Of a stretch of DNA of 64,000 nucleotides, positions 36,865 to 46,203 are shown one piece after another. Origin of the DNA: an uncultured Sphaerochaeta sp. (GTDB lineage Bacteria > Spirochaetota > Spirochaetia > Sphaerochaetales > Sphaerochaetaceae); NCBI RefSeq assembly GCF_963677315.1, contig NZ_OY781939.1, forward strand, positions 2,418,001 to 2,482,000. Direction: 5' to 3'. The notes under the pieces were generated by a model. That model searched no databases. It had not been told where the DNA came from and saw only the letters and a program-made list of their open reading frames with translations. A program made the translations under genes and the position numbers. The first letter of the stretch is position 1. The number at the start of each line of letters is the position of its first letter.

Positions 36865-37269
36865 TATCTATACCCTTCCAAATTTCATGATTTTCATACC
36901 TCAGACAAGAAAAAAATCGTACGATACCTATCCTAAATCCCAAAAAATGCCTATAGCATTGTATATGAGTGAGGTCTTTTCTTGTGTATTTACATTCCTC
37001 AAGAACACCATCCAAACCATTTGTCATGCTGATAGTACAAAAGTAATGTAATTTTTTAAATTACCAGACATTTGCCATTTGTCACAATTGCTTTGCCATG
37101 TGTAATTGTATTTAAACAAGATAACCTATTAATACATAATAATTTGAATACAAATTGCATATAGATACGTATTGACACGTGTCTGAACAGCACGTTCTTT
37201 AATGCAACTTATGTCACTGACATATGTTATAAGTCCTTGTATTATAAAGAAAAATATAAAATTTTATTG

Positions 37270-37298
37270 TTGACAGTCAAATTTGTGTGTGATTTACT
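37270..37298 (+). promoter_or_regulatory. Putative promoter of the mreB-like operon
   Basis: TTGACA (37270-37275), 17 bases, then TTTACT (37293-37298). The -35 is consensus and the -10 matches at four of six positions. It would give a leader of about 120 bases before the first mreB-like gene. Confidence 0.5.
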
Positions 37299-37424
37299 GA
37301 AGCGGAGTTTTAAAACAGATATGCATTGGATATGGTTACAAAAAAAAACATCTGAGACGTTGAAGTTTTGAATTAGAAGCATTTCTGCTTTTGATATTTT
37401 GGAAATTTCCGCTGGAGGGAAAAC

Positions 37425-38450
37425 ATGAAGGAAAAAACAAATTTATCAGTGGGTGTCGATTTAGGTACCTCGAACCTTCTCATTTATGTTGAAGGGCAAG
37501 GTACACTTTTCAATGAACCTTCGATCATTGCAATTGACAAGGCAACTGGTAACGTCGTCTCAGTTGGGTATGAAGCAGCAAAACTGGTTGGGAAGACCCA
37601 TAACAAGGTTGAGGTAGCCAGGCCACTACAGGGAGGAGTAATTTCTGATATTCAACTGATTCGAGAAATTCTCCTATTCACATTGGACAAGATATTCCTT
37701 TCGAACCTTGAGTCGATCAGCAGACTCTTGATCTGTATTCCTTCGGAAATAACCAATACAGAGAAAGAGGCAATTGTTGAGCTTGGTCATGGACTTGGAA
37801 TCCAGAATACAGAAATTGAACAAGAGATAAAGGCCGGTGCTCTTGGTTCTGGTGTAGACATCTTTGCACCAAGAGGACACATGGTGATCGATATTGGCGG
37901 TGGTACGACCGATTTTGGAATCCTTTCACTTGGTGAAGTAGTACTTTCCAAATCAATCAAGATTGCCGGAGATTATTTTGACAAGCAGATCATCGACTAT
38001 GTAAAAACCAGTCATAAGCTGGAGATCGGAAATCAAACTGCAGAAAGAATCAAGATTGAACTTGCTTCCCTCACTGGACCGTTCCCTGTAGATGAAGATG
38101 GAGCTCCTGTTGTGACTGAGGCTATGGGCCGTGATTTGGTCACTGGTCTTCCGCGACAGATTCTCCTCCATCCTGAAGAAATCAGGGAAGTGCTTCTCAA
38201 TTGCTTTGATCCTATTAAGTCCATCTTGCTGGCGACTCTGGAAGAGACACCTCCAGAGCTGGCTGGGGATTTGGTTGATTCTGGGATTCTGTTGACAGGT
38301 GGTTGCTCACAGATTCCTGGTATCAAGGACTATTTCACCGATATTGCCCAGATTCCGGTGTACCTCTCTGAGGTGCCTCTCTCTGCGGTAATTGATGGAT
38401 GCAAGAAGATGCTCAAAATGACAAATCGGCATTTTTATAGTGAACTATAG
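37425..38450 (+). CDS. MreB-like bacterial actin, paralogue 1
   Basis: A 341-residue actin-fold protein of the MreB family. The phosphate-1 loop is VGVDLGTSNLLIY (about 9-21), followed by LFNEPSIIAID; ICIPSEITNTEK is mid-chain, phosphate-2 is VIDIGGGTTDFGIL (about 153-166), and the adenosine motif is LLTGGCSQIPG near the C-terminus. It should bind ATP and polymerise into membrane-associated filaments. The chain is about as long as classical MreB, but residues around the nucleotide differ slightly (GTSN for GTAN). ATG follows GCTGGAGGGAAAAC. No mreC or mreD is next to it; two more MreB-like genes follow at once. Confidence 0.9.
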   Translation: MKEKTNLSVGVDLGTSNLLIYVEGQGTLFNEPSIIAIDKATGNVVSVGYEAAKLVGKTHNKVEVARPLQGGVISDIQLIREILLFTLDKIFLSNLESISRLLICIPSEITNTEKEAIVELGHGLGIQNTEIEQEIKAGALGSGVDIFAPRGHMVIDIGGGTTDFGILSLGEVVLSKSIKIAGDYFDKQIIDYVKTSHKLEIGNQTAERIKIELASLTGPFPVDEDGAPVVTEAMGRDLVTGLPRQILLHPEEIREVLLNCFDPIKSILLATLEETPPELAGDLVDSGILLTGGCSQIPGIKDYFTDIAQIPVYLSEVPLSAVIDGCKKMLKMTNRHFYSEL

Positions 38451-38463
38451 GAAGGGTATAAGA

Positions 38464-39492
38464 ATGAGTGCAGCAATGGTACATGACAAACTTGGGTTGG
38501 GAATAGATCTCGGAACCGCAAATTTATTGGTGTTCCTTGAAAAGAAAGGAATCATATTCAATGAACCTGCAGTAATTGCGTTTGATAGAGAATCCGGGAA
38601 AATTGTGGCGGCTGGAGAGGATGCCCATAGAATGTTGGGTAAGGTCCACTCCAAAATTGCAGTGATAAAGCCATTGAAAAATGGCGTTATCTCAGATATG
38701 CGTGCAGCAAAGGCTTTGCTGACGTATGTGCTTGGGAAGATTGAGAATCTTACAGAAAAAGATCTCTCCAAGACTACGTGTGTAATTTGTTGCCCTTCTG
38801 AAGTGACAAAGATTGAACGGGACGTCATGGCTGATCTTGCAGCGAAGATGAAAATCACCGATGTGTTCATCGAGGAAGAGATCAAGTCTGGAGCACTGGG
38901 CGCCGGTGTGGATATCTTTAAATCCAAAGGGGTGATGGTTGTCGATATTGGAGGAGGTACTACGGACGTCGGTATTATTTCTTTCGGTGATATCGTGCTT
39001 TCTCGAACCATACGAAAAGCTGGAAGTTTCATGGATGATGAAATCTCCAAATACGTGAAAAAGACCCAAAGCGTTGAGATCGGAGAACTAACAGCCGAGA
39101 AAATGAAGATTGAATTGGGTGACTTGCATGTAGACGCAAAAAACGTCGTGAATCGGTATGCAGGAAGAGACATGGTGAAGGGAATTCCCAAGTGGGTCAT
39201 GCTTTCAACCCAGGAAGTCCAAACGGTATTGACGCCAGTATTTGATGAAATCGTAAAACTTATCACTGGAGTGTTAAAGGATACCCCACCCGAATTATCT
39301 GCAGACATTTATAAGCATGGCATCCTACTCACCGGTGGATGTGCCATGATCCGTGGGATTGAGGAGTACATAAAGGAACGGATTCAGGTTCCTGTGAAAG
39401 TGGTCCAGAACCCGCTTACTTGTGTTGCAGAAGGTACTAAGTATTTACTGAAAAACCGCGGAGACTACCTCGTTAATCCGCTTCAACTGTAG
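38464..39492 (+). CDS. MreB-like bacterial actin, paralogue 2
   Basis: A 342-residue MreB-family protein: GLGIDLGTANLLVFLEKKG, NEPAVIAFD, VICCPSEVTKIERD, phosphate-2 VVDIGGGTTDVGII, and LLTGGCAMIRG. It is clearly homologous to both neighbours but diverged from each. GTG 38440 upstream is in frame but inside the previous gene; ATG 38464 sits after TATAGGAAGGGTATAAGA. It begins 13 bases after paralogue 1 ends. A long minus-strand open frame covers it, which is the mirror effect of its codon use, not a gene. Confidence 0.9.
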   Translation: MSAAMVHDKLGLGIDLGTANLLVFLEKKGIIFNEPAVIAFDRESGKIVAAGEDAHRMLGKVHSKIAVIKPLKNGVISDMRAAKALLTYVLGKIENLTEKDLSKTTCVICCPSEVTKIERDVMADLAAKMKITDVFIEEEIKSGALGAGVDIFKSKGVMVVDIGGGTTDVGIISFGDIVLSRTIRKAGSFMDDEISKYVKKTQSVEIGELTAEKMKIELGDLHVDAKNVVNRYAGRDMVKGIPKWVMLSTQEVQTVLTPVFDEIVKLITGVLKDTPPELSADIYKHGILLTGGCAMIRGIEEYIKERIQVPVKVVQNPLTCVAEGTKYLLKNRGDYLVNPLQL

Positions 39493-39504
39493 GAGATTTT
39501 CATC

Positions 39505-40554
39505 ATGGCAATCACCATCCGAAAACAAGATAAAGAGACAAAAAGTGTTGTTGGGAAAAATATTGGAATAGACTTGGGAACTGCTAATATCCTTGTCTAT
39601 GTCGAAGGAGAAGGGATCATCACCAATGAACCTTCGGTAATCGCATTTGACTATGAGACCAATGAGGTGCTGGCTACTGGAACAATGGCAGCCAATATGA
39701 TCGGAAAGGGTCATCATGGTATCAAGATTGTGAGTCCTCTGAACCAGGGTGTCATTTCTGACATCGAGGCTACCAAGAAGCTCATCGAGATTTCCTTGCA
39801 TAAGATTGAGAACATCAATATCGACATCACAGAATCAACGCTTTTGCTCTGCTGTCCTTCTGAGGTAACTCAGTTGGAACGGGACTCATTCATGGACCTT
39901 GGCAATAAGCTTGGGGTCAAGGATGTATTCATTGAGCAGGAAGTGAAAGCTGGAGCAATCGGGTCAGGCCTTGATATCTTCAGCAGCAATGGATCGATGA
40001 TCATTGATATTGGGGGAGGATCCACAGATATAGGTGTACTCTCCTTGGGCGATATTGTGGTATCTGAGTCCAATCGTATTGCAGGTAACTATTTTGATAG
40101 TGAGATCATGGACCACATGCAGTATAAGCATGGACTGCTGATCGGAAAGAAAACTGCAGAGCGGATCAAGGTAGAAATTGGTTCCTTGCGACAGAAGATT
40201 GAGAATCCGAAGGAGACCTGGGTAAGTGGAAGGGACGTAGTAACCGGACTTCCCAAAAAAATCACAATACATGAGAACGAAATTCGTGATGTCCTGGTCA
40301 AGCCATTTGAATCAATAGCAACGATGGTACTCAAGGTGCTGCAGAACACCCCGCCTGAGCTCTCTTCCGATATTATCGTGAATGGCATCTATATCAGTGG
40401 TGGTGGAGCGATGATCGATGGTGTGGATGAATTCCTTCACCGCAGGGTTGGTATGGATTTCCACATCTCCAGACGCCCCATGACTGCAGTGGTTGATGGA
40501 ACCAAGCTTCTGCTGAAGAACCGGGGAAGTTATTTCGTAAAGCCAACCGATTAA
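39505..40554 (+). CDS. MreB-like bacterial actin, paralogue 3
   Basis: A 349-residue MreB-family protein with a short N-terminal extension (MAITIRKQDKETKSVVG) before IGIDLGTANILVYVEGEG. Further motifs are NEPSVIAFD, LLCCPSEVTQLERD, phosphate-2 IIDIGGGSTDIGVL (S in place of the first T) and YISGGGAMIDG. The basic extension could bind membrane lipids. It starts 12 bases after paralogue 2 with TAGGAGATTTTCATC ahead of ATG. It closes the three-gene actin run; a stem-loop follows. Confidence 0.9.
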   Translation: MAITIRKQDKETKSVVGKNIGIDLGTANILVYVEGEGIITNEPSVIAFDYETNEVLATGTMAANMIGKGHHGIKIVSPLNQGVISDIEATKKLIEISLHKIENINIDITESTLLLCCPSEVTQLERDSFMDLGNKLGVKDVFIEQEVKAGAIGSGLDIFSSNGSMIIDIGGGSTDIGVLSLGDIVVSESNRIAGNYFDSEIMDHMQYKHGLLIGKKTAERIKVEIGSLRQKIENPKETWVSGRDVVTGLPKKITIHENEIRDVLVKPFESIATMVLKVLQNTPPELSSDIIVNGIYISGGGAMIDGVDEFLHRRVGMDFHISRRPMTAVVDGTKLLLKNRGSYFVKPTD

Positions 40555-40570
40555 GAGAGGGGATGAGTAC

Positions 40571-40604
40571 AGACCTTTCTTTCCTGACTGGGAAGGAAAG
40601 GTCT
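40571..40604 (+). terminator. Strong stem-loop between the third mreB-like gene and the EAL-like gene
   Basis: AGACCTTTCTTTCC (40571-40584) pairs with 40591-40604 as a 14-bp stem with one G-T wobble and a 6-base loop. No T-run follows, so read-through into the next gene is probable; it may reduce expression of that gene or stabilise the actin mRNA. Confidence 0.6.
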
Positions 40605-40636
40605 GATCCCCAATTTCTACTGAAAAGGAACGCCTT

Positions 40637-42091
40637 ATGAGAATCATGCAACGTCACTGTATTGCAGTCGGAAGTGTCTTCTTCCTCGCCCTATTGACCA
40701 GTCTTTTTTACACAAGATTTATTCTCAGTCTCTTCTTTGCTCTGCTTTTTCTGATCAGTATGAGCATAGGGTTCTTGATTTCTGGAAAAACAGGCCCTTG
40801 GGGATTTACCAATAGGTCGCTCACAAGATGGCTAAAGAGCCATCAAGCCAATTTGGACTCGGTGTTCTGTCTCTACGTTTCCATCCATGCAAGAGGGGTA
40901 TTCCAATCCTGCGTCGACCGTCAGGAACTGGAAGTGGTGTATACTCGTTGTACGCAAGAGCTGATGGGATATTTTGGAGTGGGTAATGTCCAGAGGATGA
41001 CTCATGATGAATTTGCTATCCTCCGGGATTTTCCCTCATCAAATGTAGTCGATGAGAAGGAGAAAGTTGAGTATCAGACTATTGTATGTCAAACCATCAC
41101 AGACCGCATCAATGGATTGCTCATTTCCATGGATACGAGCCGGCTACCACCATTTGCGGTAACTGTTGGGTGTGCCTCCTCTGGTCTGCGGTATCGGATG
41201 GATACCCTCGAGCAACTTGTCGATCTGGCATATGTTACCGAAGAGACAGCAAGGAAGAATCGTAAGAAGTTTCTTGTAGCTGATGAAGTGATACGGGCGA
41301 GAAAGCTGGATATAGATGAATGCAAGCAAGGCTTTTTGACTGAAGGGTGGGAAGAGGAGTTCAATCCATTCTTCCAACCGGTCATTGATCCTGCTTCCTA
41401 CTCCGTCGTGGGTGCTGAGAGTTTGGCCAGATGGCAGCTTGGAGGCTTCAGGGTGTTGTCAGCCCAGGTGTTCAGGGATGTAGCTTGTGAACTGCACCAC
41501 ATTACTACGATTGATTTGACCATTATATCAAAGACGTTTTCAATCATACGTCGCATGATGATGGCGAGGATAATTCCCTATACCTTCAAGACGGTAATCA
41601 ATGTGAGTGATGAGAGTCTGAAGAAGGGATTTGCAAAACGTATGTTCTTTCTGGCGGAGCAGCATGGATTGCATCCCTCCCAGATAGAGTTTGATATCAA
41701 GGACTCTGCCTTGGCATTTCCTGAATCCCTCTTGGTGATCAAGGAACTGCGAGAAACTGGATTCAGGGTTTCCCTTGACGTCTTTACTGAGACGGCGTTT
41801 GATCTCCAAGCATTGGTGAGAGCTGACTTTGATATCATCAAGCTGGATTTCAGGGCATTCTCTCCTCAGCTGCAACAGGTATATGCGGCGTTGAAAGAGG
41901 CTGCAGAGAAGGGGGATGTTGAAATTCTTGCAAAGGGAATTGAAAACAAGGTTGTTCTCGATGCTGCCATGTCACTTGGATGTACGTATGTGCAGGGTAA
42001 CTATTTTACGCAACCCATTCCTGAATCAACATTTGAAGTGTTCATGAAGAAATATCAGCAGGGTCTCGATCTGGGCTCCTCACTCGGTTAG
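40637..42091 (+). CDS. Membrane protein with degenerate GGDEF and EAL domains
   Basis: 484 residues: two N-terminal membrane helices (about 8-52), a GGDEF-like region keeping only THDEFAIL (about 117), and an EAL-like domain from about 240. Key EAL residues are altered: AESLARW for EALxR, LDVFTETAFD for DDFGTGYSS, LAKGIENK for AEGVE. It is therefore unlikely to make or cleave c-di-GMP, and may bind it or act as a scaffold. It follows the three actin genes on the same strand after a stem-loop, so it could link c-di-GMP to the actin filaments. This is inference from position. ATG follows AAGGAACGCCTT. Confidence 0.8.
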   Translation: MRIMQRHCIAVGSVFFLALLTSLFYTRFILSLFFALLFLISMSIGFLISGKTGPWGFTNRSLTRWLKSHQANLDSVFCLYVSIHARGVFQSCVDRQELEVVYTRCTQELMGYFGVGNVQRMTHDEFAILRDFPSSNVVDEKEKVEYQTIVCQTITDRINGLLISMDTSRLPPFAVTVGCASSGLRYRMDTLEQLVDLAYVTEETARKNRKKFLVADEVIRARKLDIDECKQGFLTEGWEEEFNPFFQPVIDPASYSVVGAESLARWQLGGFRVLSAQVFRDVACELHHITTIDLTIISKTFSIIRRMMMARIIPYTFKTVINVSDESLKKGFAKRMFFLAEQHGLHPSQIEFDIKDSALAFPESLLVIKELRETGFRVSLDVFTETAFDLQALVRADFDIIKLDFRAFSPQLQQVYAALKEAAEKGDVEILAKGIENKVVLDAAMSLGCTYVQGNYFTQPIPESTFEVFMKKYQQGLDLGSSLG

Positions 42092-42142
42092 AAGGGACCT
42101 TACTTCCCTAGTCGCGATACTGTTTACACCATATTGACCATG

Positions 42143-44188
42143 CTATTCCCTGAACATCATGAAGTTGAAGGCTTGTGGAATTGGATAGCGTTCCTTGACA
42201 ATCTTGGCTACCTCATCTTCCGGTACCTCAGGATGTGCTTCACTGTAGAGGATGAATTGGTAGGAGAACCATAGGCTGTTCAGGGGGATATCCCCCTCCC
42301 GGATATGACCAACTTCCCGATCAAAGACCAAACGCTTGATGAGCGGGGCATTCTTTTCCTGAACAGCCAGTTTAGCACGGATAATGCTTAATGCTTCACT
42401 TGAATCCATCCAAGTGGAGGGAATATCCTGGAATAGCTTCTGGGCTTTGTCGGTTTTCTGTTCAGCAACAAGGAGCGTGCAGTACTCTTCTGCAATTGCA
42501 GAGTCAGTCATAAAACCAGAGAGGTTGCTTGCGATGGAGTACCATTGTAGAGCTTCCTCCATTTCTCCTCTTCTGATTTCCAGCTGTGCAAGATTTCTTG
42601 CGGTCCAGGCATTTGGGAGATTCTCCATCGTCTTGAGCCAACACGTTTGGGCATATGATACTTCTTCTTGTTCCAAGTGGATGATTCCAAGGTAGTGATT
42701 GAGGGTGGCCGATTCTTGAATAGTCAAGCAAGGGTTTCTCAATGCAGTCATAAATATTGCTTTCCATGTATTGGAACAGGGAGGAGTACTGAGAGGTCGG
42801 CTATTGGGGTCCATTACCGGCAGTTTCCCTTCTGTTATCAGGCCAAGATATGGAAGTTCCTGATCCTTGATGCTGTCCATTCCAAAGTGGAACGCTACCG
42901 GTAGTGAGAGGTTTTGGGCCTTTTGCTCAACAAACCCCCAGCCGCTTCCTTTGTTCAATAGTATTTCAGGGCTGCGTTCACTTGCCTTGAGGCATGTTTG
43001 ATGCATAGCTGAGAGTCTCTTTTCGTCTATGATCAAACGAATAGTAGCCTCTGCTGCCTGCATGGCAACTTCATATTGTGGGCTGTGGGCTTCTTGTGGG
43101 GATATATCCAAAGACCCGAAGGCTTGCGTCCAGCAGATTGAACTCTGTGCCTCCAGATATGAGCCGTGCAATTGACTTGGAGCCAAGCCACTTTGGACCT
43201 CGATGTATTCAGCTTCACTGTCCGGAGAAAGGTAACGTTGCCACCTCTTGCCCCCTGCATGACTCCCCCAGCAGAACATTTTCCTGTAGGACAAGGGCGG
43301 TGTAGAAGCTTCAAAGAAGCCGCTGCCGTCTTCTTCAATGGCGCACTCCCATGGCATTGGGCTCTTTTCGCAAAGAAAGAAATACTCGTTTGATGCCTTG
43401 AATTGGCTCGGATACGAGGCATCAATGTCTTCGTAGATTTCCATTCGGGGCATATTCATATGGCCGAAGAGTCGGGTGTTGTTCTTTGCATAGGGATCCA
43501 GATAGAGTGCTTCATTGCTACTTGCAAGAACGCGTGTCTTCTCTGTGACTGGTACTGCAGTATTTGTCCAGTAATACAAGGATTTTCGTTCACTAGAAAG
43601 GTTGTGGATATGGACCTGGGCATACAACAGCCTGGAAGTATCTCCCAGGTGAAAGTCGATATGCCACCAGAGACCCTTGCATCGCTCATATTCAAAGAGA
43701 CGCAAGAATTGCACACCCTCCTCATCTTTCTGTGTTGAGGCAAATACATCGCTACAGGTGGTGAAGGCATGGCCATATTGGCCTATATTCCACTCAATGC
43801 CTCCTGCGAACCATGCATCAAGATTGGAAAGGTTGCAAGCTTGGAGACTTGCATTGCAATAGAGCAGTTCTCTGTCATTTTCTTTGTCGGTAAGACTGAT
43901 GAGCCTTCCCCCAAGCGTTGGGAGAAAGGTTGCCTTGAGATAGTCGTTCTCCATGATGATTGCTGGAATATCTTGCTCTTCCCGGTTTCTATCGTAGCGG
44001 TCTTGGATTTGGTAGGGAAGCGAGCGCTTGCCGCAATCAAGGCCCATAAGGGCAGTATGCTCAGAAGAAACTTGTGGTTTTACCCTTACGAGGGCATCGT
44101 GCTTGGGGTCTCTAAAGGAGGGGAGTGGATTGGCTCCAATAGGTAATGCCGCGTTTGCCTTGAATGTACCGCTCTTAATTGAAGTCAT
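42143..44188 (-). CDS. DUF5107 / galactose-mutarotase-fold protein with TPR tail
   Basis: A 681-residue protein. The N-terminal about 360 residues match DUF5107 (ENDYLKATFLPTLGGRLISL, AGGIEWNIGQYGHAF), a beta-sandwich domain of the mutarotase type that probably binds sugar. The C-terminal about 220 residues are helical repeats of TPR kind (LGIIHLEQEEVSYAQTCWLKTMENLPNAWTARNLAQLE). Such proteins are longer elsewhere, often about 1100 residues. It is the last gene of the sugar operon, starting 3 bases after the kinase-like gene, with GGAGTATAGGAC. No signal peptide is seen, so it is cytosolic; an exact reaction cannot be given. Confidence 0.8.
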   Translation of the reverse strand: MTSIKSGTFKANAALPIGANPLPSFRDPKHDALVRVKPQVSSEHTALMGLDCGKRSLPYQIQDRYDRNREEQDIPAIIMENDYLKATFLPTLGGRLISLTDKENDRELLYCNASLQACNLSNLDAWFAGGIEWNIGQYGHAFTTCSDVFASTQKDEEGVQFLRLFEYERCKGLWWHIDFHLGDTSRLLYAQVHIHNLSSERKSLYYWTNTAVPVTEKTRVLASSNEALYLDPYAKNNTRLFGHMNMPRMEIYEDIDASYPSQFKASNEYFFLCEKSPMPWECAIEEDGSGFFEASTPPLSYRKMFCWGSHAGGKRWQRYLSPDSEAEYIEVQSGLAPSQLHGSYLEAQSSICWTQAFGSLDISPQEAHSPQYEVAMQAAEATIRLIIDEKRLSAMHQTCLKASERSPEILLNKGSGWGFVEQKAQNLSLPVAFHFGMDSIKDQELPYLGLITEGKLPVMDPNSRPLSTPPCSNTWKAIFMTALRNPCLTIQESATLNHYLGIIHLEQEEVSYAQTCWLKTMENLPNAWTARNLAQLEIRRGEMEEALQWYSIASNLSGFMTDSAIAEEYCTLLVAEQKTDKAQKLFQDIPSTWMDSSEALSIIRAKLAVQEKNAPLIKRLVFDREVGHIREGDIPLNSLWFSYQFILYSEAHPEVPEDEVAKIVKERYPIPQAFNFMMFRE

Positions 44189-44191
44189 GTC

Positions 44192-45283
44192 CTATACTCC
44201 TTGTGATAGCGTCTGCCACTTGCTGTCCATATCCTGCATGAGGGCAATCTGGTTCCTCGCTCTCTCGAGGTTTTGGTTCTCCCGATCAATATGATAGTAG
44301 CGATCCCCATTGAGAAAATCCGTCAAGAATCGTACTGCCATTATCTGGGTGATGTTTCTTCCTGATTCGACCACCAGAGATCGTTCAAGCGGGGTAAGGA
44401 AGTCAGCTTTTGAGAAGTATCCTTCCAGTAAAGCATGGTGGAGAGAGGTGTCACAGTGTACCGTGGAAAGATCAGTGGCATCCTCCTCTGCTGTTGTGGT
44501 TGCCGTCCTGATCATATCCCCGGTATCGAAAAGGATGGTTCCAGGCATCACGGTATCAAGGTCAATGATACAGAGCGCTTCTTTCCCATCGAGGCTGAAC
44601 AAGACATTATTGATCTTCGTGTCATTATGGGTCACCCGTACAGGAAGACTCCCTTCCTGCAGTTTGTCCCAGAGAATAAAACCCCGCTCCCTGCTATCCA
44701 TGAGATATTCCACTTCAGGACCTACCATCTGTATCCGATTCTGATGGTTCACCTGTATTGCTTCTTCAAGCTGTTCATAGCGTAGACGCATATCATGAAA
44801 GTGAGGAATGGTTTCATGTAACAGTTTTCCATCGAAGTCCGATAGCTGCAACTGGAAGTTGCCTATGGCCTCACCCAGAAGATATGCTTGTTCTGCATCT
44901 GCTATCGTCTTGAAGGTCTTCACGTGATCGATGTACTGGTAGGTCCTCCAATACCCCCCATCCTCATCAACATACACATTGTCCCCAGATCGGGTAGATA
45001 TGACATGCAGGCACCGTTGCTCAACATTGTCATAGTGACCGGCAAGCTTTGATTGTAAGTGTGAGGTAACCAGACTGACATTCTCCATCAAGGCAACCGG
45101 CTGCTTGAACACCAAGGTGTTTATTCGTTGGTGGGTATACTTCTGGACACTCCCACTATTCGTGAAGGTGGTGAAGAACGTGGAGTTGATATGTCCTTCC
45201 TTGTTGACCTCGATGGAAGTCAGGGAACCTTCAATGGCGAAATGATTGATAACTTGGCGGAGCTTATATTCTGAAATCTGCAT
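44192..45283 (-). CDS. Aminoglycoside-phosphotransferase-fold kinase, N-acetylhexosamine kinase-like
   Basis: A 363-residue kinase of the APH fold: RVTHNDTKINNVLF (catalytic Asp) and IDLDTVMPGTILFDTGDM (metal-binding Asp). This matches the NahK type, which phosphorylates GlcNAc or GalNAc at carbon 1. Together with the importer upstream, it suggests use of N-acetylhexosamine-containing sugars. The substrate is inference. The frame continues upstream to 45448, overlapping the permease, so ATG 45283 (MQISEYKLRQV) after AAGAGGCCTGT is preferred. Confidence 0.82.
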   Translation of the reverse strand: MQISEYKLRQVINHFAIEGSLTSIEVNKEGHINSTFFTTFTNSGSVQKYTHQRINTLVFKQPVALMENVSLVTSHLQSKLAGHYDNVEQRCLHVISTRSGDNVYVDEDGGYWRTYQYIDHVKTFKTIADAEQAYLLGEAIGNFQLQLSDFDGKLLHETIPHFHDMRLRYEQLEEAIQVNHQNRIQMVGPEVEYLMDSRERGFILWDKLQEGSLPVRVTHNDTKINNVLFSLDGKEALCIIDLDTVMPGTILFDTGDMIRTATTTAEEDATDLSTVHCDTSLHHALLEGYFSKADFLTPLERSLVVESGRNITQIMAVRFLTDFLNGDRYYHIDRENQNLERARNQIALMQDMDSKWQTLSQGV

Positions 45284-45333
45284 ACAGGCCTCTTGGGGTG
45301 GGATGAGTGAAGTGGAATGAACAGTGTGTGATC

Positions 45334-46194
45334 CTATCCTTTGATAGCTCCTGCTGTTACTCCTTGGATGATTCGCTCTGAAAGGAATATATAGAGGAGA
45401 AATGTCGGGAGGAAAACGATAACGACAGAGGCGAACATCCCGCCCCAATCTCCTGTGTATCGCATGGCTTGGATCATATTGAACAATCCAACGGAGACAG
45501 GTCTCACCTTTGGCTTGTTTGCAAAAATCATCGACATGAAGTATTCGTTCCAGATGGTGATGAAGTTGAACACGGTAACCGTGATAATCCCCGGTTGCAC
45601 CAAGGGGAACATAATTCTCCAGAAGGTCCCCATTGGGGAACAGCCATCGATGTACGCTGCTTCCTCATAGGTGGTGCTCAGGCTCTTGAAGAATGCAAGC
45701 AGGAAGAAAGTAGTGAAAGGAACATTCATGGCAATATAAAGGAATATGAGCAACCAACGGTTGTTTGTCAGGCGTAGTCGGCTTACGAGGCTGAACAGTG
45801 GCATGACGATCATGATCGCAGGGATTCCCAATGCGGAGGCAAGAAGGCTCTGGATGGATAGATTTCCTTTGAACTTGAACCGGCTCAATACATAGGCTGC
45901 CGGGGAAGCAATGAGGATGATTGAAGTACAGGATACCACCGTATACAGCAAGGAGTTCATGAAATATACCGATACTTTTTGTGTGTTCCATGCACGAATA
46001 TAGTTCTCGAAATGGAACCCCGACTCAAACTTGAACATGGAATCACTGAATATTTCCTGACTGGTCGAAAAAGAAGCGAAGAATACCCAGCCAATGAGTA
46101 CAAAGGTAAAGATTACCCATGTAACTACTAAGACGTAGGAAGGGATCAATCGGACTTGTGTATGATGGTCGAGTGAACGAAGTTTTTTGGCCAT
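45334..46194 (-). CDS. Sugar ABC transporter permease (MalG type)
   Basis: A 286-residue inner-membrane permease. It has six helices, FVLIGWVFFASFSTSQEIF near the N-terminus, and the EAA loop EEAAYIDGCSPMGTFWRIMFPLVQPG. It pairs with the upstream MalF-type permease, 9 bases before it on the same strand. No ATPase is encoded in the operon. Its C-terminal SERIIQGVTAGAIKG is typical for the family. Confidence 0.92.
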   Translation of the reverse strand: MAKKLRSLDHHTQVRLIPSYVLVVTWVIFTFVLIGWVFFASFSTSQEIFSDSMFKFESGFHFENYIRAWNTQKVSVYFMNSLLYTVVSCTSIILIASPAAYVLSRFKFKGNLSIQSLLASALGIPAIMIVMPLFSLVSRLRLTNNRWLLIFLYIAMNVPFTTFFLLAFFKSLSTTYEEAAYIDGCSPMGTFWRIMFPLVQPGIITVTVFNFITIWNEYFMSMIFANKPKVRPVSVGLFNMIQAMRYTGDWGGMFASVVIVFLPTFLLYIFLSERIIQGVTAGAIKG

Positions 46195-46203
46195 GACTCC
46201 CTC

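Larger units (their letters stand above)
36812..37424. other. 613-base AT-rich intergenic region before the mreB-like genes
   Basis: The first 60 bases hold a stem-loop (noted separately). From about 37030 the sequence is very AT-rich, with many T and A tracts and no convincing reading frame. A probable promoter lies at 37270-37298, about 125 bases before the first mreB-like gene. The long untranslated leader and curved-DNA-like tracts suggest a tightly controlled promoter. I see no RNA gene. Confidence 0.6.

Noticed and set aside
38445..39308. 287-codon open frame on the minus strand over the second mreB-like gene
   Set aside because: It mirrors a strongly conserved plus-strand gene, has serine/threonine-rich composition typical of antisense frames, and has no ribosome binding site.
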